This document shows, piece by piece, positions 52,159 through 63,681 of a DNA stretch of 64,000 bases. This DNA is from Galdieria partita. Its lineage: Eukaryota; Rhodophyta; Bangiophyceae; Galdieriales; Galdieriaceae. Made by a program: the position numbers and the translations under genes. Location: positions 186,001-250,000 of the forward strand of contig BQMJ01000001.1 in the NCBI GenBank assembly GCA_025991245.1, read 5' to 3'. Numbering within the stretch: position 1 is the first letter of the stretch; every line of letters starts with the position of its first letter. The notes below the pieces were generated by a model that saw only the letters and a list, made by a program, of their open reading frames with translations, searched no databases and was not told the origin of the DNA.

Positions 52159-55100
52159 TTAGTCATACTCAGAAGACACCGAGGAAAAGCTTTCTAGAGA
52201 GCTCTCAGAACTAGAAGATATCTCCCCAGTGGAGAACTGTTTCGCGGTCGGTGGACTTCTTATTTCATTATTGTGTCGTGATTGTCTTCTGTCAGAGACG
52301 AAATGAGATCGTCGCCGTTTTCTGTTGTTTGCCTTTCTATAATTTTTGTTTGATACCTTGTGCAGTTTTCTTCGTATGAGTAATTTATAATTCTGGCAAA
52401 TTCTTTCGATATCTTGTAGAACAGCTTGGATCAGCTCTCTTGCAAACATCTTGAAACCATCAAATACATAAGACGAAGAGAAAAACGATGCAAAGAACAG
52501 TATTGTATCGTCAGGTGTTGTACGTCTGATATCAACGTAAGGGGTTTCGATGTACTTGTAGGTTACGGTATCGCCGTTCGCTTTAAATGAGGGTGCTGTC
52601 GTTTGTCGTACAGACCAGGAACTTCGTAATTTTTGGTATTCCTGTTCAAGGTTGTAATATCGCGTATAAAATTCGATTTGTGAGTTTCTAAGAGCATCGA
52701 TGGAGTCCTGTAAATTCTTTACAATAGGAGGCACATTTGACTCTTCACCGCTTTGCATTTCCCTTACAATGTAATCCAACATAGTCGACCCAACACTCCC
52801 AAACTTGGTCGAACCAGTGTTAAGTTTGCGTTCAACTACTTCGACTATTCTCTGCCAACGCGTCGACAGCTTTGCTGCTGCATTAGGATTTTCTTGTAGT
52901 GTTTCGTGAAACAGGTCACTTGCGAGAGTTGAATTTGCCAAAGCAGTGGTTTGCGTTGGCATATCTCCTGTGCCGCTATTATTTTCATTCAAGCCGCCTA
53001 CAACATTTTTTGGAAAAATAAATCCTGAATCGAGGTAACTTCGATGGTCCTCCACATTGGACTCATCTGGATACTCCAAACCGTCCTTTGCAAACAGGCC
53101 CAAATTGTCTAGTTGTTCCTTCGTCTCTTGGTAGAATGTAGTCTTTCCTGAAGTTTTCTTCTTTGTTCTTTCTTTGAAAGCTTTCATAGCCCTTTTCAAA
53201 GTTCTTCTAGTAAAATTTGCAGAATACCAGGCAACTCGAGCAGTTCGTTTTGCTGATAACAAACCAAATTCTCTAAAGAACTGCACTGAGCGAAAAGGCC
53301 TGCCATCTAATATGCAAGAAAGTGAAACATCTGTCAACGTTTTCCTTGTAGCAACCAAGCGCTTCGTTGTTTCTTCCAAAGGCTCTATGAAATGTTTATG
53401 CAATACGTACTGGAATGAACCTGTGATAAAAGGGTAATAACGCATGACGGTTTCAAATGCAACCAGGCGATTCAAAAGTTTCTGTTCTTGTTCAAGGGCT
53501 ACACGAAGAACCACTGGAACTGCATGAAGAGTTGAACCTGCGCTATTTTGAAGAATTCGCATACGCGCACGAGCTTCCAAAAGCATTCTTTCAATCTCGT
53601 GCAAATTTGTCTGCTTTACCTTGCGACTAGAATACGGCAAAGAAACCCCATTTTCAGTTGCTTCGGAATTTTCCGATATATGACTCTGGAAAGAATCAAC
53701 CGAGGAAGATCTTCTTCTCATCGCTGGTTTGGAAGAAGGCAAATGATCATCAACCGAGTTCACTGAAATTCGACCTTCTACTGAATATGAACTCACACTC
53801 GACATCTCTGAAACACGAGAACTATAAAATTTTTGGAGCATCCAAGATTGTCCTGTACTCATCTTCTTCAAGGAGCCCGCAAGCAACTCTCGAATTTCTG
53901 TCAATTCCGAATGCGGTAAAACAAATTCGTTCAAAATCACAGCCATTGTAACGCCACTAAATATCATAATAAACCGAGACAAAGCATAATACCAGTGTGC
54001 AACATATTCAAAGGGGCTGTACTGATAGAAGATAATAACATACTCCGTAAATGCAAACGTTATAAAGGTTATGGACAAGGAACTGTTGGCGAAATATACG
54101 GAAATGCCCGTTACTATCCCCAAATATACATTTAACAAATAGCTATTCATTGCTGTTGCTTGCCAGTTCATGAGTAAAAAGCCAATAGTGCAACCAACAG
54201 TTACTCCTGCCAGACACATGACACTTCCCAACAACGTTCCTTCAACGGAAGGCTGAATGTAAAGGACATATGCCATCCACAGCCATGTTCCATTATACTC
54301 CAATGCAAATCTCCTCGCCGGTGTTAGCAACAAGATAACTAAGAGAACAATAGCGCCAAACCATTTCTTGCAGCAAAACTGAAATTCTGGAGAAGCAATC
54401 AAAGCTATTGCTTCTTCCTTTCTTCGGGGCATCTTCTTTAAAGTTGCAAACCAGTGTTTCACAGGCCATAGTAAAACACGGAACCAACCAAACAAGTTTT
54501 TAAGCATTCTCACAAAGGACTTCTGTTCTCGAACAAGTTCTAATTGGATAAGCGATTCTTCGATATCTACAATTGAGTCTAAAAGCGACTTGGCAAAGAT
54601 AATCATTGACATAATGGGTCCAAGTTCAATGGCAGTTTTGTCTAAAAGATGTGACTCTGTATACTGCCAGAAGTTATCATATGCTGCTTTCAAAGCCTCT
54701 CGAAAATGCCTTTCATAGGTTTCCACTTCAGAGAATTCTAGCAATACTTTCATAAAGTTTTCCCTGCAATGACGATTCGAAACAGTGGCAGCGTCTCTTA
54801 TATATTCACCAAGCACTTTGCAATATGCAGATATAAAAGCAAAGTGTTTAATCAACACTTGATTGAGTTCGTGCCACGATTCCAAGACTGCTCCCCTGAA
54901 TCGTCTTCTTTCTCCATCTAAAATAGACTGTGTACTTTGAACAACTTTTAAGAGATCCTCCACTGAATTAATGACTGTTTTCCACTGATTCACAGGCTCT
55001 TGGTGTAAGGGATGTAGTATATCTGGCTCATAAATGATATAATCAATTAGTGTTTGAGCTCGGTGCAATTGTATCCGATATTCTAATGAAATGTCCTCAC

Positions 55101-56163
55101 AGAAAATATGTTTTAAAAATTCTGGGCTGTGTTGTAAACGAGTCAAGCAATCTCTATCAAACGGGTCAACAACTCCATCAATATATGGAGTAAGCAACAA
55201 TGAGGTACATTTACTCAAAGAAGCTCCTGCACCAATTAGTGAAGAGCCTAGACAGCGCTTCATTTCGGATGTGGCTGAAGTAGGGAACAGAAGACCCGCC
55301 ACGATAAGAGAAACTACATGTGCTAATAAAGCACCAGTAATAGTCTCATAAAAATAGGCAAACACCTTATTATTTCCACTATGACTGTCCAATAAATTAA
55401 ACACAAAATACATTTCGCCCATACTGGATATAAAAGACATTCTACTGTCTGAATGCAACAAAGTGAACAAAAGACTACCAACAGCGGCTATAAAGAAAGT
55501 GATTACGTAGCTTTCCCTACTTGCATATGCTCCCAACGCCCCAAATCCAGCAGCAAGTATTAAGGCGGCTGTAGATTGCAGGGCACCCAAAGAGATAAAC
55601 CCAAAAGCAAGCTCTTCATATCCAAAAGTCACAGTAAGAAGAAACATTTCGATCGCTAAAGGACCGTAAACGTCATTATACAAACTTGGAACAAAGACAA
55701 AAATTGACAGCAGGAAATAGCCAACTATACCTCGCAATGAAACCAAGAAACTTTTGTTTCTACCGAGAGCAGCTAGGCGTCCAGTCATAAGAAACTTTAA
55801 GTTATAAAAATAAGAAGTGTGTTTATCCTCATAATAGCCGTATCCTTCTTCTTCATTGGAATTTCTCGTGGAAGACCTTAGATAAATACTATTTGTTCCA
55901 CTCTGGTTTTCAGATATCCCAGATTGTGAACTCCAGGAGGAATGTTTCTTCAGGTGGGTGTAGGAAGGAGTAAGAAAGAGATGTTCAAATATATTTCCAT
56001 AACTTGAAAGATTAGACGAGCTTTCCAAGTTCAAAGGTTTCAATACGGGTTGCTGCAGTGGTCTCCCTACAATGTCATTGGAAGTATCCACGTTCTGGGG
56101 ACTTATCACAGTATCCAGAATATCTTCTTCTTCTTCCTCCTTACTTGACTCTTCCTGAGACAT
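52159..56163 (-). CDS. Large FUSC/aromatic-acid-exporter-like membrane protein
   Basis: A single 4,005-base exon encodes 1334 residues. A Ser/Glu-rich cytosolic N-terminus of about 135 residues is followed by a six-helix block (about 140-310, with LVSLRGIVGYFLLSIFVFVPS), a helical cytosolic region (320-600) and a second six-helix block (about 610-760, opening KWFGAIVLLVILLLTPARRF). Two such blocks with long helical linkers are the layout of FUSC/ArAE proteins, the yeast Bre4 group and plant ALMT relatives. Bacterial members export aromatic acids and related compounds. A 500-residue C-terminal region with coiled coil and a Ser/Arg-rich end is unusual. Substrate and membrane are unknown. Confidence 0.72.
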   Translation of the reverse strand: MSQEESSKEEEEEDILDTVISPQNVDTSNDIVGRPLQQPVLKPLNLESSSNLSSYGNIFEHLFLTPSYTHLKKHSSWSSQSGISENQSGTNSIYLRSSTRNSNEEEGYGYYEDKHTSYFYNLKFLMTGRLAALGRNKSFLVSLRGIVGYFLLSIFVFVPSLYNDVYGPLAIEMFLLTVTFGYEELAFGFISLGALQSTAALILAAGFGALGAYASRESYVITFFIAAVGSLLFTLLHSDSRMSFISSMGEMYFVFNLLDSHSGNNKVFAYFYETITGALLAHVVSLIVAGLLFPTSATSEMKRCLGSSLIGAGASLSKCTSLLLTPYIDGVVDPFDRDCLTRLQHSPEFLKHIFCEDISLEYRIQLHRAQTLIDYIIYEPDILHPLHQEPVNQWKTVINSVEDLLKVVQSTQSILDGERRRFRGAVLESWHELNQVLIKHFAFISAYCKVLGEYIRDAATVSNRHCRENFMKVLLEFSEVETYERHFREALKAAYDNFWQYTESHLLDKTAIELGPIMSMIIFAKSLLDSIVDIEESLIQLELVREQKSFVRMLKNLFGWFRVLLWPVKHWFATLKKMPRRKEEAIALIASPEFQFCCKKWFGAIVLLVILLLTPARRFALEYNGTWLWMAYVLYIQPSVEGTLLGSVMCLAGVTVGCTIGFLLMNWQATAMNSYLLNVYLGIVTGISVYFANSSLSITFITFAFTEYVIIFYQYSPFEYVAHWYYALSRFIMIFSGVTMAVILNEFVLPHSELTEIRELLAGSLKKMSTGQSWMLQKFYSSRVSEMSSVSSYSVEGRISVNSVDDHLPSSKPAMRRRSSSVDSFQSHISENSEATENGVSLPYSSRKVKQTNLHEIERMLLEARARMRILQNSAGSTLHAVPVVLRVALEQEQKLLNRLVAFETVMRYYPFITGSFQYVLHKHFIEPLEETTKRLVATRKTLTDVSLSCILDGRPFRSVQFFREFGLLSAKRTARVAWYSANFTRRTLKRAMKAFKERTKKKTSGKTTFYQETKEQLDNLGLFAKDGLEYPDESNVEDHRSYLDSGFIFPKNVVGGLNENNSGTGDMPTQTTALANSTLASDLFHETLQENPNAAAKLSTRWQRIVEVVERKLNTGSTKFGSVGSTMLDYIVREMQSGEESNVPPIVKNLQDSIDALRNSQIEFYTRYYNLEQEYQKLRSSWSVRQTTAPSFKANGDTVTYKYIETPYVDIRRTTPDDTILFFASFFSSSYVFDGFKMFARELIQAVLQDIERICQNYKLLIRRKLHKVSNKNYRKANNRKRRRSHFVSDRRQSRHNNEIRSPPTAKQFSTGEISSSSESSLESFSSVSSEYD

Positions 56164-56239
56164 ATTTAAAAGAAGTACTTGTGTTGCTATTTGAACGAAT
56201 CAAAACTACTGACAGTAGACACCCCATTCGGCTTCGTCC

Positions 56240-58685
56240 ATGAAAACCAATCGTCCGAGTATTTCCTTTGCAACACCTCATTTTCAAGTTAGACGAAACT
56301 TATTGTTTTGTAGGTGGTGTTGTGCAAGGCACAAACTGCAAAAGTTTTTGTATGATAATTCCCTGTTGTACTTGAAGTTAGGTTCAGTTAGACACTTCTC
56401 TTTTGGAAGGCGTCTGGATATTTTTGCACGTTCAACAGAAGAAGAGTATACAGTAATTGAGGGCCCAGCTTTTCAAAAACCTGCTTCGAAGTTTGTTAAT
56501 AGAGATTTCCCGGACATCCGGAAATTGCAGTCCTGGCAACCGGATGATGAAGTGGACGCGTTTTGGAAGGAATTTCGAGATGAGCAGTTAGCTTTTCGTG
56601 GCAAGTCAAATGAATCAGACGAAAGACCACAGTTTATTGAACCAACGAGCATCTTTAGAGATTATGAAGACAAAGAGGCTTCGGCAACGTTTGACTGGAT
56701 TAATGGTGAATGGAAAGCGACGGGATGTCTTCAGTACTTGGAGCCACCTAGTTTTGAAGCATATTTGGAAGACGCTAGAAACCTGAAGGATAAACTTGAA
56801 GAGAAGATTACCCGAGGAAGTTCCGAAGAGGAAATTCGTGTAAAGTTGGAAGTTCTTCGTGAGTTCATTTCCTTTGCAACAAGAGAAGAAAGACTATGTT
56901 TTCCCCCTGGTTACTGGAGATTGGTTTTTCTGGGTACTTCTTCAGCACTTCCGACCCTACAAAGAAACGTATCATCTTTGGCACTTCGAATTCGTTGTCC
57001 TTTTGACGTAGGAAGAGATAGCCAATCCAACGCAACAAATTCTCATGAAACAACTTGTATACCGGAAGCTTTGTTTTTGATTGACTGTGGAGAAATGACA
57101 TCAACAAGACTTATGGAAGCTAAATGGCACTCCATATATGGTTTTAGAAACTTGAAAGGAATATTTATTACTCATTTGCACGGTGATCATGTATGGGGTC
57201 TTCCTGTTTTGATGGAGAAGATCGGGTTTTATACGCAACAACAGCAACGATATATGCGACGCTTAAAGAGAAATGCAACTTTGCATATTTTTGGTCCGCA
57301 AGGCCTGCGTCTTCTTCTACGTACTGCCCTTCAAAATACTTTTCTAGGTTTTTGGTTCTGTGTTCATGAATTGATTCCAAGAGATACCGACTTTGATCAC
57401 GTGGAGCCATGGTATGTTCCTGAATGTTTATTGGAAGAGAGTCAAACACCAGCAACTTATTTGCCGTTTTTGGATAAGTTGCCCGGAAAGCACTGTGAAG
57501 AGATAATAGGAGAAGATGTTAAGATGAATGAGAAAGAGAAATGTTGGAAACTATATATTGATGAATTATTCCAAGTGCAGGTTTTTGCATGCCCTATAAA
57601 GCATCGAGTACCATGTTGGGGTTATTTTTTCAAGGAATTGACTCAGTACTGGTCCGATGACTTTGAAACTGCAAGGAAACACTTTGCAGTTTCATATGGT
57701 ATCCATGACTGGAATGTATCTTTGATAGAAGATAGAATCGATACGAAATATGCTTATGCTCTTGGAGTTCGTGGTAAACAATTTAGCATGTTGAGAAACG
57801 GAAAACCTGTTAAAGTTCGAAATCGTCGAGACCCTATAGAGTTCTCAGAAGTTGAAGCTTCTATGGGGAATTTTGTGAAGAGAGCAGTCTTTAATGAGTT
57901 TCCAGTTTTTAAACACAAAGCTGTCCCAGGAATACATTTAAATCGCATCCCTAGAAGTATTTTGATCCTTGGAGACACCAATGATCCATCGAGTTTTCTT
58001 GAGCTTGCAAAACATTGTGATGGGCTTGTTCATGAAGCGACTTTCTTAGAAGTATTAAAAGATAAGGCAGCTGAGTCTTTTCATTCAACCGCAAGAATGG
58101 CAGGTTCGTGAAATGTTTTTGTATTCCTTTTTATTCATTTTGTTTAGGGCAATTTGCAACATTACTTGAAGCGAGAACACTGATACTAACCCATTTTAGT
58201 AGTCGATATGAAACCAACTTCTACAAGTCTAATGGCACAGGATTAAATGAAGATCTGTTGAAGACTAACAGAAATTTTCAAGATGATAATGACGACGATA
58301 CAAATTCAGTACAAGTAAGTTACATAGCGTCACAAATATTTTTTCATATACAAAGTTTTCTTGGTAGCTTTTGTCTGCTGAGGCAAGTGACACCTATTCC
58401 AAGGGCCCTATTCATTTGGCCCGAGACTATTCAGTCTTTGATCTTCCACCACATTCGGAAGAACGAAAGAGTAGTCTGTACTGTTGTTCGACTAGAAAGC
58501 TGGATAGGAAGCACACAAAATGTAAGAGTAATAAAGCCCCGGTGGAGTTTTGGTTGCAGAAGCCAATGTCTTTAAATCAGATGAGAAGATTGAAGCAGAA
58601 CGTGCTGCAATATTCGAAAGAATCTTTACAGTCATTATTAAGTATCCAACAGGAGAATGTGTCGTTACCAGTTGAAACTGAGTAG
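56240..58685 (+). CDS. tRNase Z with short-form catalytic domain and long N-terminal extension
   Basis: Three exons: 56240-58103, 58148-58314 and 58368-58685, with introns of 44 and 53 bases, give 782 residues. The N-terminus is basic and aromatic, like an organelle transit peptide, and about 215 residues precede the enzyme. Metal-binding motif THLHGDH gives His312, His314, Asp316 and His317. FLGTSSALPT marks the domain start, HRVPCWGYFF and ILGDTND, then EATF and HSTARMAG(Q) complete the tRNase Z set. The second exon gives ARTLILTHFSSRYE. tRNase Z cuts the 3' trailer of precursor tRNAs. The extension has no known domain. Probably plastid or mitochondrial; a nuclear or cytosolic role is possible. 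Confidence 0.9.
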
Positions 58686-58915
58686 TCAATGAATCTGAAA
58701 GGCGACAGTTATAGATAGTATAAGCTGATTATCATCTTGGCCATCTTTCTTGTTAGCTACTTCAGGCTAGATATATTTGTTGTATTTCCGAAAGTTTGAC
58801 TGTTAACCTTTTTTTCAGAATAACAAAGCCCAGATATATATTCTTCCGGCTTGTTACCATGAATTTATTTGTTTCGCAACAGCGTTCTTTCAAAAACGTA
58901 ATGAATATTTAGCTT

Positions 58916-59956
58916 CTATTTCTTTTTGAACATGTCAAAAACTGATGTTGGCTTCCTTTGATACACCTCAGCCTGTTGCAGACTTTCTATGATTGTTTCC
59001 CAGTCAGGTCGTTCAGCAGGATCTTCCGACCAGCAACGTTCAATGATATCCTTTAAAATGTCGTTCTTTATCTTTTTTGTACTAGGTCTAGCGCCTTTCT
59101 TTGCGACTGCAATTGCAGCCTGAACTGGAAGTAAGTATCTACATGAACAAGTAACGACCAAATTATAACAAGAGAAATAATAACCAACCTATATGGAGGC
59201 TCTTCACAAAACATTTCATTTATCACTACAGCAAAACTATAAATATCAGCACTCTCGGAATATTTTTGATGTCGCATAACTTCAGGAGCCATATATTTAT
59301 ATGAACCTGTTTGAGGTTGTGAAATGCTGTCATAAAATAAAAACAAACAAACCTGTTTCTCCAGTCATTCTTCCCGAATAATCAACTAGTCTTGAAAATC
59401 CAAAATCTGTCAGTTTCGGTTCATTTTTCTCATCAAGCAAGACGTTGGCAGGTTTCACGTCTCGATGTATTACTTTATTAGTATGAAGGTATTGTAGTCC
59501 ACGTGCAACTCCAACAGCAATTTTGAACTTAATGTCTTGACCTAACCTTGAAAATAGGTTGAGACCAGACTTTGGATATAGCGCTCTCCCAAGTTCTCCA
59601 TGTGGTGCAAGTTCCGTTACTAGGCAAGCTGCAAACGGATTCGTCATAAAGCATATACCGTAGAATTTAATAATGTTTGGGTGTGACAAACGAGCTAGTA
59701 ATTCCATCTCGTTTCGGACACTCACAAAATCCTCCTTTAATATTTTTGCGGAATAGGCCTTCACTGCGACTTTAGCTTCACCGTATTTTCCCTCATACGT
59801 TGTCCCACTAGCACCGTTACCCAACACTCTTATTATCTGCAGGTGTTGCTGTTCTATACACCAACCTGACTCTTTATAGTTGTTGATATATTGGTCAAAG
59901 AGCTTTGTCAACTCCTCATTTTCCATGAAACTTGATCCAATTTTTAATGTTCTCAT
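58916..59956 (-). CDS. Protein kinase, TKL-like
   Basis: Three exons: 59353-59956, 59189-59306 and 58916-59138, with introns of 46 and 50 bases, give 314 residues. The domain fills almost the whole protein. The Gly-rich loop is VLGNGASGTTYEGKY, the ATP Lys is in VAVKAYSA, the catalytic loop is VIHRDVKPANVLLD, and the metal motif DFGFSR. Exon 2 gives GSYKYMAPEVM and exon 3 has RCWSEDPAERPDW, typical of Raf-like and DRK-type TKL kinases. APE and conserved Arg are present, so activity is expected. Substrate, regulator and any sensor domain are unknown. The short N-terminus has no recognised domain. Confidence 0.88.
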
Positions 59957-60069
59957 TAAGTTCTTTGAGAGTTACTTATTTGTTCCATCAAGCTTTGATA
60001 CCCAATTTTCACTATTATACTAGCTTAAACCACTTACAGCAATAGCTTTGAAAACGAAATTACAGGGAT

Positions 60070-60644
60070 TCACTTGGGACCACTCAATTGCTCTTGCTCC
60101 TTCAAGTTTATAGTGAAAATGCAACTAGGTGCCTTGGAACAGTCCCCAAAAATGTCACAGTTCATTCCTAAACTCTCGAAAGCTCCCTTTATAATACCTA
60201 GAGGAAATACGATATAATCCTCTAGCTGTCCGATAGAATCCGGGGTCTCTGATATATGTAAGAGACTTCGAAAACGTTTATCACTAAGTACATAAGTACC
60301 CTATACTTTTACATTATCTCCTTGTATACCCTATTGGCAATAAAAGTAAGTACCTTGTTGTTAGTCTTCAAATTATCTACTTGTTTCTGGAAGGTAGCGA
60401 TCCAAAATTCTTTACAAATGAACTTAACCTTATCGAGTTCAGTTGAAAAATGTGGGGTGCCTTCTGCCAATTTCTCCAGCCATCTTCTACCAATATCTCT
60501 TCCTATCGCCTCTAGTCTTTCCAACTTGCGCTTAATAGAAAGGTCATCCTTTTGGTTTCCTCTATTCAACACTTCTTTATTCTGCAGGAAGTAATCAACC
60601 ATAACCGTAACAAGAAAGTCAAAAGTTTCCTCAGTAACTTCCAT
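60070..60644 (-). CDS. TRAPPC6: TRAPP complex subunit TRAPPC6/Trs33
   Basis: Two exons, 60354-60644 and 60070-60300, with a 53-base intron, give 173 residues. The N-terminal half holds IGRDIGRRWLEKLAEGTP and LDKVKFICKEFWIATFQKQVDNLKTN, close to the human TRAPPC6 core (LDVLKFLCKDLWVAVFQKQMDSLRTN). The second exon starts KGTYVLSDKRFRSLL, like the family motif GTYVLQDN, and ends at a short polar tail. The subunit belongs to the BET3 fold and joins TRAPP, which activates Rab1/Rab11 on ER-to-Golgi and Golgi membranes. It is divergent from the GT14 gene by 98 bases. Confidence 0.9.
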
Positions 60645-60742
60645 TACTTGCTTCTTAACTTTTTGTATTCACTCGGTAGCACGAATAATGACCAAAATCA
60701 ATCCAAAAAGGGATTTAGTATTGAAGAATTTATTGTAGCTTC

Positions 60743-62081
60743 ATGAGTTATATTTACTTGTTCTTGCTGCTTTTTGTCTTTCTCTTAGTTTGGAAGAGAA
60801 CACAGTTACAGAGAGGCAGCGCAGAATTTACTGCTTTGGAACTCTCAGACGATGCAAAAAGTTGGGTTCGAGACTTTTTTTCTTGCGAAGCCTACGGAGA
60901 GCAGGTTGGTCCAAAAGTTTCGTTTGCCGACATGGTGCACGCTGTATACAAAGAGAGTTTTAAGGATCATTTGCATAAGGAGATGGAAGAAGACAATAAA
61001 ATAAGAACAGAGGCGAATATCGGCTACTTTATTCAAGTCTCAGTCAGCAACATTGCCACTTTAGGTAGATTAATGCGAGTCTTGTATCACAAGGACAACC
61101 TGTATGCCATACACTTTGATAAGAAAATAGAAGATCAACTAGTATATGAGACTCTCAGAGAGATAGTAAAGGTTACCACTAGAGCTTCAGGGGGAACAAA
61201 TGCGACGTTGCCTTCCAACATTATTGTGATTCCGAGGAAGTATGTCTCCTATATGGGTATATCCATGGTGCTAAATACAATAGCTGGAATGGGAGCACTA
61301 ACAGAGTCGAATTCTTGGGATTTTTTTATCAACCTTTCCGGAAGTGATTATCCTTTGCTTCCACAGTCACAAATCAGAAAGATCTTAGGTCATGCCAAGC
61401 AAAGAAATCCACGTCCGAATTTCATATGGATCGACGGGAACTCCGAGAAATGGAACAATCGTTTATCTGAAGTAAGATTTCCCATTCACAGGCTCATTCA
61501 CTTTTTACTTACTTCCATTCAAGTTGTATTTCGATCCGGCTCTTTACGAAGAGCGGAACATTACTCACAACTCTGGAGGCTTTGAGTTACTAGAAGCAGT
61601 CCCTTCAGGTGCGAAGCATCCATTAGCAAATGTTCCGTGGTTTTCATTTTCTAAATGTGAAGCATGGATGATTCTTTCCTATGAATTTGTCAACCACATT
61701 ATTCGTAGCGTTGATTCCAAAGAGTTACTGATTAAATTCGCTCATTCTTTAGCAGCTGATGAACATTTCTTTTGTACTTTATTGAAAGCACGAGAGGATC
61801 AATTTCCGCATGTTAATTCAACCTTGAGATTCATTTTGTGGTGGCATCCCCAACTTGGTAACTCAGGAGCTCGACCATTCACTTTGGACGATAAGTGGTG
61901 GATAGTTGGAAAGGCTTTGAGATGTTCAGGAGCCTTTTTTGCCCGAAAATTTTCTAATTGTAATGCCGATATTCTTGAGGCAATAGATACTCTCTTTATA
62001 CGAGGTCTCGATAAAGATTTTGCCAAACTGGTGGAAAGAAATTTTTTAGAGATGATAAAGGAGTCTTCTGATACTCGTTGA
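60743..62081 (+). CDS. GT14 (core-2/I-branching) beta-glycosyltransferase
   Basis: Two exons, 60743-61471 and 61524-62081, with a 52-base intron, give 428 residues. Residues 3-18 are a hydrophobic anchor (YIYLFLLLFVFLLVW), a type II Golgi membrane topology. The Branch domain opens with HFDKKIEDQLVYETLREIV and carries INLSGSDYPLL, the standard sugar-donor segment, and later SKCEAWMILSYEFV and DDKWWIVGK with GAFFARKF. GT14 covers vertebrate core-2 GlcNAc transferases, xylosyltransferases and plant glucuronosyltransferases, so the donor here is open. Its stop is 2 bases from that of COG8 on the other strand. Confidence 0.87.
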
Positions 62082-62083
62082 TA

Positions 62084-63681
62084 TTATAGTTCTTTCACAT
62101 TCTCATCTTCTGAATTGGAAACTTGCAATTCCAACACGCTCCCTATGGAATCTGTTTCGACATTCACCCTAGCCTGGAGACATAACTGGAGACATTCAAT
62201 TGACGTTGGGATTAAGTATTCCCTGAAGTATTCGCATAGTTTTCCAAAGTGTTCACGCTGCGAATGGGGTAAAAGCGAACCTCCTGTACCTCCAAAGTCT
62301 TTAATCACTGCGGCTGCTTCGTAAAATGTATTTTGCAATAGTTTCGCATAAGTTGTCCTTTGAGCGTTGAAAACTACTTGGCGTATCTCATTGAAGGCAC
62401 TGAGAATACCATTAAAAAGAACTGATAAAGGTGGGAACTCCAGAAGTTGATAAGGAAGAGAGATACGCGATACATTCTGCTGACTCGTACTCTCCGTTAA
62501 CTTTGGGGTACTTGTCGAAGGATACCATTGGAAGCTTTCTAACATGGTCTCAAAAGCTAATAAAGCCTAAAAAAATAAGCTCAATGAATGCAAATTTAAA
62601 GAAAACAGACCTCTTGCAGATACTTTGAAAAAAGCAACACACTTGCTTCTTCAAATGGAATACAGAGCAGTAAACGAAAATCTGCTCCAATACGACTCAG
62701 CAATTGGCCACAGTAATTTGCTTGCTGGATTAATGAGGATAACGTTGCTCCATCTGTTATAATGCACAAATGCCGTTTAGTTACTTGCAAATAAAACGAA
62801 ATCCATAAGTTTATAAAGTCATCATAAATGGCATCACGGCTTCCGATACCTGTGAAGATTGCATGGTACTGCGTCGTGACTTCTAACATATGAATTCTAA
62901 ACTCATCATTGAATTGTGCAAATAGACTCTGCGACTTGGGATTGCAGAAACCCTTTAGATACGAAAGCATCCAATGAGATCTACAACAAAGAAACAACAC
63001 ACGTAAAATAACTTCATCAAGAGACGTAGTCCTTCGAAGAAGAGTTATCAAACGGAGGCATTCATTAAGCGAACTCTTTGACCTCAGTCGTTGCAATATA
63101 TAAGAAACAACCAATAGTCTCATGTCTTTTGCCCTCTTACAAACGTCATCCAGTATTCGAGAATCGGATATAAGAAGATTAAGTCGACGAGAGTGTTCTA
63201 TCAATTCTACAGAGGCTTCAATCTCCCCTGCTCGAATGAGAGACACAATCAGAGTAGGCAATTCAACAAGTTCGTTTACGTTAAAAGCATCCCAACTATC
63301 TTCAGAATGACTCTCCCGTTCCAGTCGTGATAGATTTAAAGAGTTCAACGCTTCAATACTCTGGTCTATCAACAAAGGCAACCTCTCAGACACTTCGGCA
63401 AGGACGTCCTGAAGGGATCTTAAGGTTGAGGACGATGATACCGATTGTTCATAGTTCTGCAATAAATCTCGGTAATTCCTTAAAACTATGTCTTGCAACT
63501 GACCACCAAGTTGGTCAACTTCCTTCTCGACATCACTGATATCCTCACACACTTGTTTCCTTGACGAAGAAAAAACTTTCTCTAGAAAAGTGAATAAACC
63601 AAGTTCATTTGCCTCTCTCTTTAAACTTTCCAAGTCGTCCAAACCACCTCTGTCAAAGTCAGTGCCGTCTTCCAATGCCAT
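62084..63681 (-). CDS. COG8: Conserved oligomeric Golgi complex subunit 8
   Basis: Two exons, 62611-63681 and 62084-62566, with a 44-base intron, give 517 residues. The Dor1/COG8 N-terminus is clear: LDDLESLKREANELGLFTF, followed by QLQDIVLRNYRDLLQN, with the NYR anchor of the family. Hydrophobic helices and the middle of the CATCHR bundle follow, including SHWMLSYLKGFCNPKSQSLFAQF. The C-terminus is acidic. COG8 pairs with COG1 and COG7 in the tethering complex that recycles Golgi enzymes. The length is shorter than animal COG8 (about 600), but the N-terminal two thirds match well. Confidence 0.85.
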
